A stretch of DNA of 64,000 bases from DATILI01 sp035476635 (GTDB lineage: Bacteria > Pseudomonadota > Gammaproteobacteria > Burkholderiales > Burkholderiaceae_C): assembly GCA_035476635.1 (NCBI GenBank), contig DATILI010000148.1, positions 10,531 to 74,530 of the forward strand. Reading direction: 5' to 3'. A program made the position numbers and the translations under genes. The notes under the pieces are model-generated. The model made no database searches. It had not been told where the DNA came from and saw only the letters and a list, made by a program, of their open reading frames with translations. Positions 43,135-51,394 of this stretch are shown one piece after another; positions within the stretch are counted from its first letter, which is position 1; each line of letters starts with the position of its first letter.

Positions 43135-43881
43135 TCAGGAAGGGTCGGCCAACTCGTCGGCGCGCGCCTGCGCAGCGGCGAAATCCAGATCGCCCGAATA
43201 GATCGCACGACCGCAGATCACGCCTTCGATGCCTTCGTTTTCCACCGCGCAGAGCTTTTCGATGTCGCCCAGATTGGACAAGCCACCTGACGCGATCACT
43301 GGAATGGTCAAGGACTGCGCCAGCTTTACCGTGGCATCGATGTTGATGCCAGAGAGCATGCCGTCGCGGCCGATGTCGGTGTAAATGATGGATTCGACGC
43401 CATAGTCCTCGAACTTCTTGGCCAGGTCGAGCACTTCGTGGCCTGTGAGCTTGCTCCAGCCATCGGTCGCGACTTTGCCGTCCTTGGCGTCGAGGCCGAC
43501 GATGATGTGGCCGCCGAAGGCGCTGCAGGCATCTTTGAGGAAGCCGGGGTTCTTCACCGCTGCGGTACCGATGATGACGTAGCGGATGCCGCCGTCGATG
43601 TACTTCTCGATCGTGTCCAGGTCGCGGATGCCGCCACCGAGCTGCACCGGAATATCGTCGCCCACGGCCTTGAGGATGGACCTGATCGCCGAATAATTTT
43701 TCGGCACCCCGGCGAATGCGCCGTTCAGGTCCACCAGGTGCAGCCGGCGGGCGCCCCGCTCGAGCCAGTTCCGGGCCATGGCCGCGGGATCTTCGCTGAA
43801 GGTGGTGGACTGGTCCATGTCGCCCTGTTTGAGGCGTACACAGTGACCGTCTTTCAAATCAATCGCTGGAATAAGAAGCAT
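43135..43881 (-). CDS. hisA: ProFAR isomerase HisA
   Basis: HisA opens the ribose ring of ProFAR by an Amadori rearrangement. The 248-residue barrel starts MLLIPAIDLKDGHCVRLKQG with catalytic D8. The second aspartate is in IYTDIGRDGMLSG near residue 130. Glycine-rich phosphate sites are LGGGIRD and ASGGLSN. It follows hisH by 27 bases. Confidence 0.97.
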   Translation of the reverse strand: MLLIPAIDLKDGHCVRLKQGDMDQSTTFSEDPAAMARNWLERGARRLHLVDLNGAFAGVPKNYSAIRSILKAVGDDIPVQLGGGIRDLDTIEKYIDGGIRYVIIGTAAVKNPGFLKDACSAFGGHIIVGLDAKDGKVATDGWSKLTGHEVLDLAKKFEDYGVESIIYTDIGRDGMLSGINIDATVKLAQSLTIPVIASGGLSNLGDIEKLCAVENEGIEGVICGRAIYSGDLDFAAAQARADELADPS

Positions 43882-43908
43882 GGCGCCGTGAACAGCAAGA
43901 AAAATTGG

Positions 43909-44568
43909 TCAGGGATTCCAGTTCAGGAAATTACGATAAAGAGTCAGACCGTGATCGGCACTCTTTTCGGGATGGAACTGGGTAGCAAAAATATTATCGC
44001 GTGCAATTGCCGCCGTAAAGATTCCGCCATAGTCCGCAACCCCTGTGCTGTGGCGCGCATCAGACGGTCGCGCATAAAAGCTGTGCACGAAATAGAAGTA
44101 ACTGTTGTCAGGCACACCCTGCCAAAGTGCATGCGCCTGCGCCTGGTGCACCGGATTCCAGCCCATCTGCGGCACTTTGTAACGGCTACCGTCAGGCTGC
44201 AACTTGCCAGCCAGCTCGAACTTGACCACCTCGCCGTGGATCAGCCCGAGGCCGTCGGTCGGGCCTTCGTCGCTGCGGTCCAACAGCATTTGCATGCCCA
44301 CGCAAACGCCGAACAAGGGCTTGCTGGCAGCGGCTTCAAGGACCGAATCCATCAGGCCAGATTCGCGCAGATCGCGCATGCAGTCGGGCATGGCGCCCTG
44401 GCCCGGGAGCACCACGCGCTGGGCGGCACGGACTTCCTCCGGCTGTTGCGTCACGACCACATCCCAGCCGCTGCCCTGCGCCACCGCGCGCACCGCCTGC
44501 GACACGGAAAACAGGTTGCCCATGCCGTAGTCCACCACGGCGACGACCTTCTTCGCTACTGAATTCAT
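43909..44568 (-). CDS. hisH: Imidazole glycerol phosphate synthase, glutaminase subunit HisH
   Basis: HisH releases ammonia from glutamine for HisF. The class I amidotransferase triad is visible: the nucleophile cysteine in LFGVCVGMQMLLD near residue 91, and the His-Glu pair in TQFHPEKSADHG near the C-terminus. The length is 219. It follows hisB by 27 bases. Confidence 0.96.
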   Translation of the reverse strand: MNSVAKKVVAVVDYGMGNLFSVSQAVRAVAQGSGWDVVVTQQPEEVRAAQRVVLPGQGAMPDCMRDLRESGLMDSVLEAAASKPLFGVCVGMQMLLDRSDEGPTDGLGLIHGEVVKFELAGKLQPDGSRYKVPQMGWNPVHQAQAHALWQGVPDNSYFYFVHSFYARPSDARHSTGVADYGGIFTAAIARDNIFATQFHPEKSADHGLTLYRNFLNWNP

Positions 44569-44595
44569 AGCTTACTATCCCCTACCTGCGATCGA

Positions 44596-45204
44596 TCAGA
44601 GCGAGCCCTTGGTGGAAGGAATAGTGCCGATGGCACGCGGATCGAGTTCCAGCGCAAAGCGCAATGCCCGCGCGAAGGCCTTGAACACGGTTTCGCACTG
44701 GTGGTGCGCGTTCTCGCCGCGCAGGTTGTCGATGTGCAGGGTGACGAAGGCATGGTTGGCAAAGCCTTGGAAAAATTCGTGCGCCAGCTGGCTGTCGAAG
44801 CTGCCAATCATGCCGCTCTTGAACGGAACGTGCATGACCAGGCCCGGCCGACCGGAGAAATCAATCACCACGCGCGAGAGCGCTTCGTCCAGCGGCACAT
44901 AGGCGTGGCCGTAGCGGCGGATGCCCTTCTTGTCGCCCACCGCCTTGTGCACCGCCTGGCCAAAGGTAATGCCCACGTCTTCCACGGTATGGTGGCCGTC
45001 GATGTGCAGATCGCCATCAGCATGGATGTCCAGGTCGATCAGGCCATGCCGCGCGATCTGGTCCAGCATATGGTCGAAAAAACCGATGCCGGTGGCCAGC
45101 TTGGCCTGGCCGGTGCCGTCGAGGTTGAGCTTGACAGTGATCTTGGTCTCGGCCGTATTGCGGCTGACTTCGGCCGTGCGGGGGGCAATCGTGGGGGTGG
45201 TCAT
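44596..45204 (-). CDS. hisB: Imidazoleglycerol-phosphate dehydratase HisB
   Basis: A manganese enzyme that dehydrates imidazole glycerol phosphate. At 202 residues it is the monofunctional form without the E. coli phosphatase domain. Metal-binding HHxxE-type motifs are visible as DGHHTVEDVGI and NAHHQCETVF, with FFDHMLDQIARHG near residue 42. Its start overlaps the hisC stop by 4 bases. The histidinol phosphatase must be encoded elsewhere. Confidence 0.96.
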   Translation of the reverse strand: MTTPTIAPRTAEVSRNTAETKITVKLNLDGTGQAKLATGIGFFDHMLDQIARHGLIDLDIHADGDLHIDGHHTVEDVGITFGQAVHKAVGDKKGIRRYGHAYVPLDEALSRVVIDFSGRPGLVMHVPFKSGMIGSFDSQLAHEFFQGFANHAFVTLHIDNLRGENAHHQCETVFKAFARALRFALELDPRAIGTIPSTKGSL

Positions 45205-46295
45205 AGTGAGGCCTGGAGGGCAGCCAGCATTTGCACGTTCTCGTCGGCCGTACCGATCGTGAGGCGCAGGCAGTTGGCCAGCAATGGGTGCATTTTAGAA
45301 ACGTTCTTGATGAGGACGCCGCGCGCTTTCATGCCGTCGAAGGTTTTTGAGGCATCCGGTACGCGCACCAGCACCATGTTGGCGTCGCTGTTCCACACCT
45401 TGACGCCTGGCAACTCCCTGAGCGCCTGGAGGACGCTGGCGCGCTGTGCCCGCAGATCCTGGGCCTGGGCCGCAAAGACATCGGCGTGCTCGAGCGCGAA
45501 CAGCGCGCATTCGCAGTTCAGCACGCTGATGTTGTAGGGCGGGCGCACTTTGTCGATCTCAGCCACCAGGGCTTTTGGGCCCATCAGGTAGCCGATGCGT
45601 ACGCCGGCCAGGCCGAACTTGCTCATGGTGCGCATCAGCAGCACGTGGCCGTGCTTTGCAATGCGGTCGATGTAGCTGCGGCTGGAAAAGGGCTGGTAGG
45701 CCTCGTCCAGGATCACCAGCCCGTTTTGCGCACCCACGGCCTCGACGATTTTTTCGATTGAAGCGTCGTCCCACAGATTGGCGGTGGGGTTGTTCGGGTA
45801 GGCCAGGTAAACAATGGATGGCCGATGCTCGGCAATCGCCGCCAGCATGGCGCCCTCGTCGAGTTCGAAATCAGGCGTGAGCGGAACGCCGTGGAACTTC
45901 AGGCCCTGCAGTTCGGCGCTCATGGCATACATCACGAAGCCGGGAAGCGGCGCGAGGATGGATGCACCGGGGATATCGCAGGCCATTGCCACCAGGGAAA
46001 TCAACTCGTCCGAGCCATTGCCCAGCATGATGTCGAAACCCTCGGGCATTCTGGCGTGGGCGGCGAGCGCGCAGCGCAGATCGTGGACACGGGCACCGGG
46101 ATAGCGGTTGAGTTCGAGCGCGCCCAGGCGGCGGCCCAGTTCGGCTTGCAGCGCGGCGCAAAGCCGGTGCGGGTTCTCCATCGCGTCCATCTTGAGCAGT
46201 CCGGCCGAATCCTGGATGGCGTAGGCATGCATGGACTGGATGTCCTGGCGGATACGGGATTTCACGAGAACGTCGGAAAGGTCGGCAGTGGGCAT
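45201..46295 (-). CDS. hisC: Histidinol-phosphate aminotransferase HisC
   Basis: A PLP-dependent class I/II aminotransferase that makes histidinol phosphate. The PLP lysine lies in TMSKFGLAGVRIGY. Substrate and cofactor positions are suggested by GNGSDELI and YLAYPNNPTAN, and VILDEAY holds the PLP aspartate. The ATG at 46295 gives 364 residues (MPTADLSDVLVKSR) and leaves 7 bases to vapC. An in-frame ATG at 46313 would overlap vapC by 11 bases. It is separated from hisD by the toxin-antitoxin pair. Confidence 0.95.
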   Translation of the reverse strand: MPTADLSDVLVKSRIRQDIQSMHAYAIQDSAGLLKMDAMENPHRLCAALQAELGRRLGALELNRYPGARVHDLRCALAAHARMPEGFDIMLGNGSDELISLVAMACDIPGASILAPLPGFVMYAMSAELQGLKFHGVPLTPDFELDEGAMLAAIAEHRPSIVYLAYPNNPTANLWDDASIEKIVEAVGAQNGLVILDEAYQPFSSRSYIDRIAKHGHVLLMRTMSKFGLAGVRIGYLMGPKALVAEIDKVRPPYNISVLNCECALFALEHADVFAAQAQDLRAQRASVLQALRELPGVKVWNSDANMVLVRVPDASKTFDGMKARGVLIKNVSKMHPLLANCLRLTIGTADENVQMLAALQASL

Positions 46296-46302
46296 GGCAG
46301 GC

Positions 46303-46746
46303 TCACAAATCATTGAGCAGTTGGATGTCGGACCGAAAGGGATTGATTACTTGCACGGCGCCGTAGCGCTCCTCATGTGGCATGTCTTCACTCAGCACAT
46401 AGCGGCAGCCCAGGTGCTGCGCCGCGGCGATCACCAGGCAATCACCATAGTGCAGGCCGTACCGGCTTTCCACGGCCCAGGCTGACTCAACCGTGGCATG
46501 GTCGACTTGCCATGGCAGCCATTGCTCGTACCGGCGCACCTCCGCACGCGCATCGCCCGGCGGCATGGCCGGCGAAATCCGGCGCGTGGCGCTGAGGTAG
46601 AACTCGCTGAGCACCTGGGTGCTGACACGGCCAATGCGCCGCTCCCATAGAACGCGCAGCCAATCCAGGGCCACGGCCTGCTTGCGCGGATCCGAAGCGT
46701 CTTCGCTGCAAAGCAGGATGTTGGCATCCACCAGGACACTGCTCAT
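46303..46746 (-). CDS. vapC: PIN-domain toxin, VapC family
   Basis: A 147-residue PIN nuclease, expected to be a magnesium-dependent RNase toxin. The four acidic active-site positions are visible as D7 (VLVDANILL), E48 (QVLSEFYL), D102 (HYGDCLVIAAA) and D121 (LSEDM). It overlaps the antitoxin stop by 4 bases, the usual coupling of VapBC pairs. It lies between hisD and hisC, ending 7 bases before the chosen hisC start. The RNA target cannot be told from sequence. Confidence 0.88.
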   Translation of the reverse strand: MSSVLVDANILLCSEDASDPRKQAVALDWLRVLWERRIGRVSTQVLSEFYLSATRRISPAMPPGDARAEVRRYEQWLPWQVDHATVESAWAVESRYGLHYGDCLVIAAAQHLGCRYVLSEDMPHEERYGAVQVINPFRSDIQLLNDL

Positions 46747-46976
46747 TGGCCGCGCCCCGAGGTTTCAGCACGGCTGGGATATGGCGAGCCGTCGGACTTC
46801 CAGCGGCGCTCCTTGCCCAGCCAGTCCTGCAATGCCCGTTCATAGGCATCTTCCCTGCGGCGCATTTCACCGACCTGCTCGCCGAGCATGCGCGACACGC
46901 TGGTGTTCCGCTTGGCAGCCGCCACCCGGATCCACTCGGCGTCTGCGTCTTCCATGGTGATGGTGACGTTCTTCAT
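46743..46976 (-). CDS. vapB: VapB-type antitoxin (ribbon-helix-helix-like)
   Basis: A 77-residue protein whose first half has a ribbon-helix-helix pattern (KNVTITMEDADAEWIRVAAA, then NTSVSRMLGEQV). This would bind the palindromic operator just upstream. The C-terminal half (residues 43-77) is charged and flexible and probably wraps the toxin. No Shine-Dalgarno sequence precedes the ATG, and a TAATAT box ends 7 bases before it. Confidence 0.82.
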   Translation of the reverse strand: MKNVTITMEDADAEWIRVAAAKRNTSVSRMLGEQVGEMRRREDAYERALQDWLGKERRWKSDGSPYPSRAETSGRGQ

Positions 46977-46986
46977 GTTTGCGATA

Positions 46987-47032
46987 TTACACGAAATTCT
47001 TGTTACACGAAGTTCGTGTAATAAATTCGTGT
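46987..47032 (-). promoter_or_regulatory. Palindromic operator array of vapBC
   Basis: TTACACGAA (47003-47011) and TTCGTGTAA (47013-47021) form a perfect 9-bp palindrome around one base. A third copy of TTACACGAA lies at 46987-46995 and a partial copy TTCGTGT at 47026-47032. A TAATAT -10 candidate (46984-46989, minus) overlaps the array, which fits autorepression by the antitoxin. It fills most of the hisD-vapB gap. Confidence 0.75.
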
Positions 47033-47053
47033 CGAACGAATTGCAGGACTGAG

Positions 47054-48373
47054 TCAGGTTTTCAGCCGCAACTCCGCCGCCCGCGCATGCGCCTGCAAGC
47101 CTTCGCCATAGGCCAATTCGGCGGCAATCTTGCCCAAAATCTGGGCGCCCGCTTCGCTTACCTCGATCAGGCTGGAGCGCTTCTGGAAGTCGTAGACACC
47201 GAGCGGGCTGGAAAACCGCGCCGTGCCGCTGGTCGGCAACACGTGGTTCGGCCCGGCGCAGTAATCACCCAAGCTCTCGCTGGTGAAGGCGCCAAGAAAG
47301 ATGGCACCGGCGTGCTTGAGCAACGGCTCCCAGCGGTGCGGATCACTGCTGGCAACCTCCAGATGCTCCGGTGCAATCCGGTTGCTGATGGCGCAACTCT
47401 CTTCCATGTTGCGCGTGTGGATCAGTGCACCGCGGCCCGTCAGCGACTTGGCGATGATCTCGGCGCGCGGCATCTGCGGCAGCAAGCGGTCGATTTCGAC
47501 TTGCACGCGATCCAGATACGCCGCATCGGGGCACAGCAGAATGCTTTGCGCAAGTTCGTCGTGCTCGGCCTGGCTGAAAAGGTCCATTGCCACCCAATCA
47601 GCCGGCGTTGTGCCATCGGCCAGCACCAGGATTTCGCTGGGGCCGGCGATCATGTCGATTCCCACCGTGCCGAAGACGCGTTTCTTCGCGCTGGCAACAA
47701 AGGCGTTGCCCGGGCCCGTGATCTTGTCCACCTTCGGAACGGTGGCCGTGCCGTAGGCCAGTGCAGCCACAGCCTGCGCGCCGCCAATGGTGAATGCCCG
47801 GGTCACGCCAGCCACATAGGCGGCGGCCAGCACCAGGGCATTCTTCTCCCCTCTGGGGGTCGGCACCACCATGATGATTTCGCCGACACCGGCCACGTGG
47901 GCCGGAATGGCGTTCATCAGTACCGACGACGGATAGGCAGCCTTGCCACCCGGCACATAAATGCCGACGCGGTCCAGCGGCGTCACCTTCTGGCCCAAAA
48001 GCGTGCCATCCGTATCGCGGTAACTCCAGCTTTCGCCGTTGGCCCTCTTCTGCGCCTCGTGGTAGGTCCGCACGCGCTGGGCTGCAGCTTGCAGGGCCTC
48101 GCGCTGGGTCGATGGAATCGCCTCGAACGCAGCCTTGAGTTCTGCCTGTGTCAACTCCAGCTCACCCATCGTCGCAGCCGTTACGCCATCCCAGCGCGCT
48201 GTGTATTCGAGCACTGCATGGTCGCCGCGCTCGCGCACCTGCGCCAAGACATCAGTTACGCTGCTCTCAACGGCCGCATCGGTATCGGCCGACCAATGCA
48301 GCCGCGCCTGGAAGTCGGCCTCGAAGGTGGCCGAAGCAGTGGACAGGCGGGCGGGCTTGGCTGGCAGGTTCAT
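47054..48373 (-). CDS. hisD: Histidinol dehydrogenase HisD
   Basis: HisD is a zinc enzyme that oxidises histidinol to histidine in two NAD-dependent steps. The 439-residue protein contains the conserved PGGKAAYPSSVLMNAIPA segment, then GPGNAFVASAKK and the zinc-site region AEHDELAQSILL. It follows hisG by 3 bases. The next his gene, hisC, is about 760 bases further on, beyond vapBC. Confidence 0.96.
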   Translation of the reverse strand: MNLPAKPARLSTASATFEADFQARLHWSADTDAAVESSVTDVLAQVRERGDHAVLEYTARWDGVTAATMGELELTQAELKAAFEAIPSTQREALQAAAQRVRTYHEAQKRANGESWSYRDTDGTLLGQKVTPLDRVGIYVPGGKAAYPSSVLMNAIPAHVAGVGEIIMVVPTPRGEKNALVLAAAYVAGVTRAFTIGGAQAVAALAYGTATVPKVDKITGPGNAFVASAKKRVFGTVGIDMIAGPSEILVLADGTTPADWVAMDLFSQAEHDELAQSILLCPDAAYLDRVQVEIDRLLPQMPRAEIIAKSLTGRGALIHTRNMEESCAISNRIAPEHLEVASSDPHRWEPLLKHAGAIFLGAFTSESLGDYCAGPNHVLPTSGTARFSSPLGVYDFQKRSSLIEVSEAGAQILGKIAAELAYGEGLQAHARAAELRLKT

Positions 48374-48376
48374 GCT

Positions 48377-49018
48377 TCAGTCGCTCACTATGGCGGAAGA
48401 GAAGGCGTCGATGATGCGCCGGATCGGCGCTTGCTTGAGCTTGAGCGCGGCCTGGTTCACCACCAGGCGCGCGCTGATGTCCATGATGCGCTCGACTTCC
48501 ACAAGGTGGTTGGCCTTGAGCGTGCTGCCGGTGGACACCAAGTCCACGATGGCGTCGGCCAGACCGGTCAACGGCGCGAGCTCCATGCTGCCGTAGAGCT
48601 TGATCAGATCCACGTGCACGCCCTTGGCGGCGAAGAAATCGCGCGCGATGCCCACATACTTGGTCGCCACCTTCAGGCGCGAGCCTTGTTTGACGGCACT
48701 CGCATAGTCAAAGTCGGCGCGCACGGCAACGCTGATGCGGCACTTCGCGATCTTCAGGTCCAGCGGCTGGTACAGGCCTTGGCCACCATGCTCCAGCAAG
48801 GTGTCCTTGCCGGTCACACCGAGGTCGGCGCCACCATATTGCACATACGTCGGCACATCGGTGGCGCGCACCAGAACCACGCGCACGTCGGGTCGGTTGG
48901 TTGCAAGAATCAGCTTGCGTGACTTTTCCGGATCGTCGAGCACCTCGATACCGGCAGCCTTGAGCAGCGGTAGGGCGTCATCGAAGATACGGCCTTTGGA
49001 CAGGGCTAAAGTTATCAT
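48377..49018 (-). CDS. hisG: ATP phosphoribosyltransferase, short form HisG
   Basis: HisG joins ATP and PRPP in the first, feedback-controlled step of histidine synthesis. The 213-residue protein starts MITLALSKGRIFDDALPLL and has the PRPP loop near DAIVDLVSTGSTLKANHL. It lacks the C-terminal regulatory domain of the long form. Short HisG works with HisZ, which is not in this window. Its start overlaps the murA stop by 4 bases. Confidence 0.96.
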   Translation of the reverse strand: MITLALSKGRIFDDALPLLKAAGIEVLDDPEKSRKLILATNRPDVRVVLVRATDVPTYVQYGGADLGVTGKDTLLEHGGQGLYQPLDLKIAKCRISVAVRADFDYASAVKQGSRLKVATKYVGIARDFFAAKGVHVDLIKLYGSMELAPLTGLADAIVDLVSTGSTLKANHLVEVERIMDISARLVVNQAALKLKQAPIRRIIDAFSSAIVSD

Positions 49019-50280
49019 TTCACCCTCGCAATATCGGCGCCGATGCCGCGCAGCTTGGCTTCCATCTGGTCATAGCCGCGGTCCAGGTGGTAGATGCGAT
49101 CAACCATGGTTTCACCCTCGGCCACCAGGCCGGCGATGACCAGGCTGGCCGAGGCACGCAGGTCGGTCGCCATCACGGTGGCGCCGGAGAGTTTCTCGAC
49201 GCCTTCGATCACGGCCAATTTGCCTTCGGTCTGGATGTGCGCGCCCAGGCGCACCAGTTCATTGACATGCATGAAGCGGTTCTCGAAGATCGTCTCGGTG
49301 ACCTTGGAAGTGCCTTCGGCAATGGCATTGAGCGCCATGAATTGCGCCTGCATATCGGTGGGAAAGCCCGGGTATTCGGTGGTGCGAAAAGACTGCGCCT
49401 TCAGCCGGCCCTGGGATTGCACTCGGATTCCGTTGTCTTGCGCAGTCACGGTGGCGCCGGCGTCGCGCAGCTTCTGCACCACTGCGTCCAGGTGATCCGC
49501 CCGCCCATGCCGCAGCACCACATCACCGCCCGCGGCCGCGACAGCGCACAGGAATGTTCCGGCCTCGATGCGGTCGGCCACCACCTGGTGCGTACAGCCA
49601 TGGAGTTTTTCCACACCCTGGATGCGGATACAGCTGGTGCCGTGGCCTTCGATCTTCGCACCCATCTTGATGAGCATCTCCGCCAGATCGGGAATCTCGG
49701 GCTCCTGGGCGGCGTTCTCGAGAATGGTTTCCCCTTCGGCCAGGGCACCGGCCATCAGGAAGTTCTCGGTTCCGGTCACCGTCACCATGTCGGTGGTGAT
49801 GCGCGTCCCTTTGAGACGCGTCCAGCCCTTGGGCAGCTTGGCGATCATGTAGCCGTGCTCGACCACGATTTCCGCGCCCATGGCCTGCAGGCCCTTGATG
49901 TGCTGGTCGACCGGACGCGAACCGATGGCGCAACCGCCAGGCAGGGACACCGTCGCCTCGCCAAAACGCGCGAGCAAGGGCCCCAGGGCCAGTACCGATG
50001 CCCGCATCGTCTTGACCAACTCGTAGGGCGCTTCGGGCGAACTCAGGCGACTGGCGTCGATGCGCACGGTGCCATCGTCTCCTCGCTCCACCTCGACCCC
50101 CATGTTCCGGATCAGCTTGAGCATGGTCGCGACGTCTTGCAGGCGCGGCACATTGGTCAGGGTAACCGGCTCGGCCGTCAGCAGCGCAGCGCAAAGCTCG
50201 GGCAGCGCGGCATTCTTGGCGCCGGAAATCCGGACTTCACCGTGGAGTTGCTTGCCACCGCGAATCAATAACTTATCCAT
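49015..50280 (-). CDS. murA: UDP-N-acetylglucosamine 1-carboxyvinyltransferase MurA
   Basis: MurA transfers enolpyruvate to UDP-GlcNAc, the first committed step of peptidoglycan synthesis. The active-site cysteine, target of fosfomycin, is C117 in LPGGCAIGSRPVDQH. K22 in ISGAKNAALPE is also catalytic. The 421-residue length is normal. It lies between the BolA gene and hisG, an arrangement shared by many beta- and gammaproteobacteria. Confidence 0.97.
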   Translation of the reverse strand: MDKLLIRGGKQLHGEVRISGAKNAALPELCAALLTAEPVTLTNVPRLQDVATMLKLIRNMGVEVERGDDGTVRIDASRLSSPEAPYELVKTMRASVLALGPLLARFGEATVSLPGGCAIGSRPVDQHIKGLQAMGAEIVVEHGYMIAKLPKGWTRLKGTRITTDMVTVTGTENFLMAGALAEGETILENAAQEPEIPDLAEMLIKMGAKIEGHGTSCIRIQGVEKLHGCTHQVVADRIEAGTFLCAVAAAGGDVVLRHGRADHLDAVVQKLRDAGATVTAQDNGIRVQSQGRLKAQSFRTTEYPGFPTDMQAQFMALNAIAEGTSKVTETIFENRFMHVNELVRLGAHIQTEGKLAVIEGVEKLSGATVMATDLRASASLVIAGLVAEGETMVDRIYHLDRGYDQMEAKLRGIGADIARVK

Positions 50281-50320
50281 GAAAGCTCAAGTGAGGTTGC
50301 AGCCGCCCGTCCGGCGGCCA

Positions 50321-50563
50321 TTATTCGGGCAGTGCCGCCCATTCGGCCGGCGTAAAAGTCTTCATCGACAAGGCGTGCACTTCGTCGGTGTGCATTCTCG
50401 CACCCAGCGTGGCGTAGACGCTCTGGTGCCGCTGGATGAGGCGCTTGCCTTGGAACTCCGTGGACACGATGGTCGCGTACCAGTGGCGGCCATCGCCCTC
50501 GAGTTCGATGTGCTCGCAGGCCAGGCCGCCGGCGATGATGGATTTGAGTTCGTCCGCTGTCAT
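50321..50563 (-). CDS. BolA family protein (IbaG/YrbA-like)
   Basis: An 80-residue BolA/IbaG-type protein. The conserved RHQSVYATLGARMHTDEVHA segment includes a histidine that can ligate a [2Fe-2S] cluster shared with a monothiol glutaredoxin such as GrxD at 6356. It is located directly upstream of murA, as ibaG is in E. coli. The short C-terminus KTFTPAEWAALPE is typical. Confidence 0.92.
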   Translation of the reverse strand: MTADELKSIIAGGLACEHIELEGDGRHWYATIVSTEFQGKRLIQRHQSVYATLGARMHTDEVHALSMKTFTPAEWAALPE

Positions 50564-50623
50564 TTCAGTAGTCTATGGCGCCAGGCGCCGTTCGCGGCAC
50601 AGCCGCTTTTGCGGGGAGTCATC

Positions 50624-51394
50624 TCATCCGCGGATTTTGTAGCCGATGCGCAGCAGGTGCACGGCAATGGCGCTAACCACCAGCAAGGCCGATCCCACTA
50701 TGCCCAAGCTCAGCCATGGCGAAACATCGCTGACACCGAAGAAACCGTAGCGAAACCCGTCGATCATGTAAAAGAACGGATTGAGGTGGCTCACGCCCTG
50801 CCAGAACACCGGCAGCGAGTGGATTGAATAGAACACGCCGGAGAGAAAAGTCATCGGCATGATGATGAAGTTCTGGAAAGCCGCCATCTGGTCGAACTTC
50901 TCGGCCCACAGCCCGGCGATCAACCCCAGCGCGCCGAGCATGGCGGCACCGAGCACGGCAAATACCAGGATCCACAACGGCGCCACAAAGCTGAGCTTGG
51001 CAAACCACGCCGTCACGATGAATACGCCGGTGCCGACCGCCAGCCCGCGCGCCACAGACGAGCCCACGTAGGCGAAAAACCAGCTCCAGTGCGAAAGCGG
51101 CGTGAGCAGCACAAACACCAGGCTGCCCATGATCTTGCTCTGGATCAGCGAGGATGAACTGTTGGCGAATGCGTTTTGCAACACGCTCATCATCACCAGG
51201 CCCGGCACCAGGAAGGCGGTGTAGCTGATCCGGTCGTAAACCTTGACGTTGCCTTCCAGCACATGGCCGAAGATCAGCAGGTACAGCACCGCGGTCAGCA
51301 CAGGGGCCGCCACGGTCTGGAAGCTCACCTTCCAGAAACGAAGAACCTCTTTATAGAACAGAGTCTGCCAACCGGTCATGAATTCATCTTTCAA
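50624..51394 (-). CDS. ABC-2 type transporter permease, YadH-like
   Basis: A 256-residue permease with about six membrane segments. It resembles E. coli YadH in VPGLVMMSVLQNAFAN, GGVFYS-like LSGVFYSIHSLP and FWQGVSHLNPFFYMIDGFRYGF. It overlaps the ATPase gene by 4 bases, forming an exporter pair of unknown substrate. This pair is regularly found between mla genes and murA in betaproteobacteria, so a cell-envelope role is likely but not shown. Confidence 0.88.
   Translation of the reverse strand: MKDEFMTGWQTLFYKEVLRFWKVSFQTVAAPVLTAVLYLLIFGHVLEGNVKVYDRISYTAFLVPGLVMMSVLQNAFANSSSSLIQSKIMGSLVFVLLTPLSHWSWFFAYVGSSVARGLAVGTGVFIVTAWFAKLSFVAPLWILVFAVLGAAMLGALGLIAGLWAEKFDQMAAFQNFIIMPMTFLSGVFYSIHSLPVFWQGVSHLNPFFYMIDGFRYGFFGVSDVSPWLSLGIVGSALLVVSAIAVHLLRIGYKIRG

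Noticed and set aside
46296..46313. An alternative ATG for hisC at 46313
   Set aside because: It would overlap the vapC stop by 11 bases and adds six residues not expected at the HisC N-terminus.
46979..48922. A 647-residue open frame on the plus strand, antisense to hisD and hisG
   Set aside because: Both hisD and hisG on the minus strand are complete and conserved; the antisense frame has low-complexity His/Arg/Gly-rich sequence without domains.
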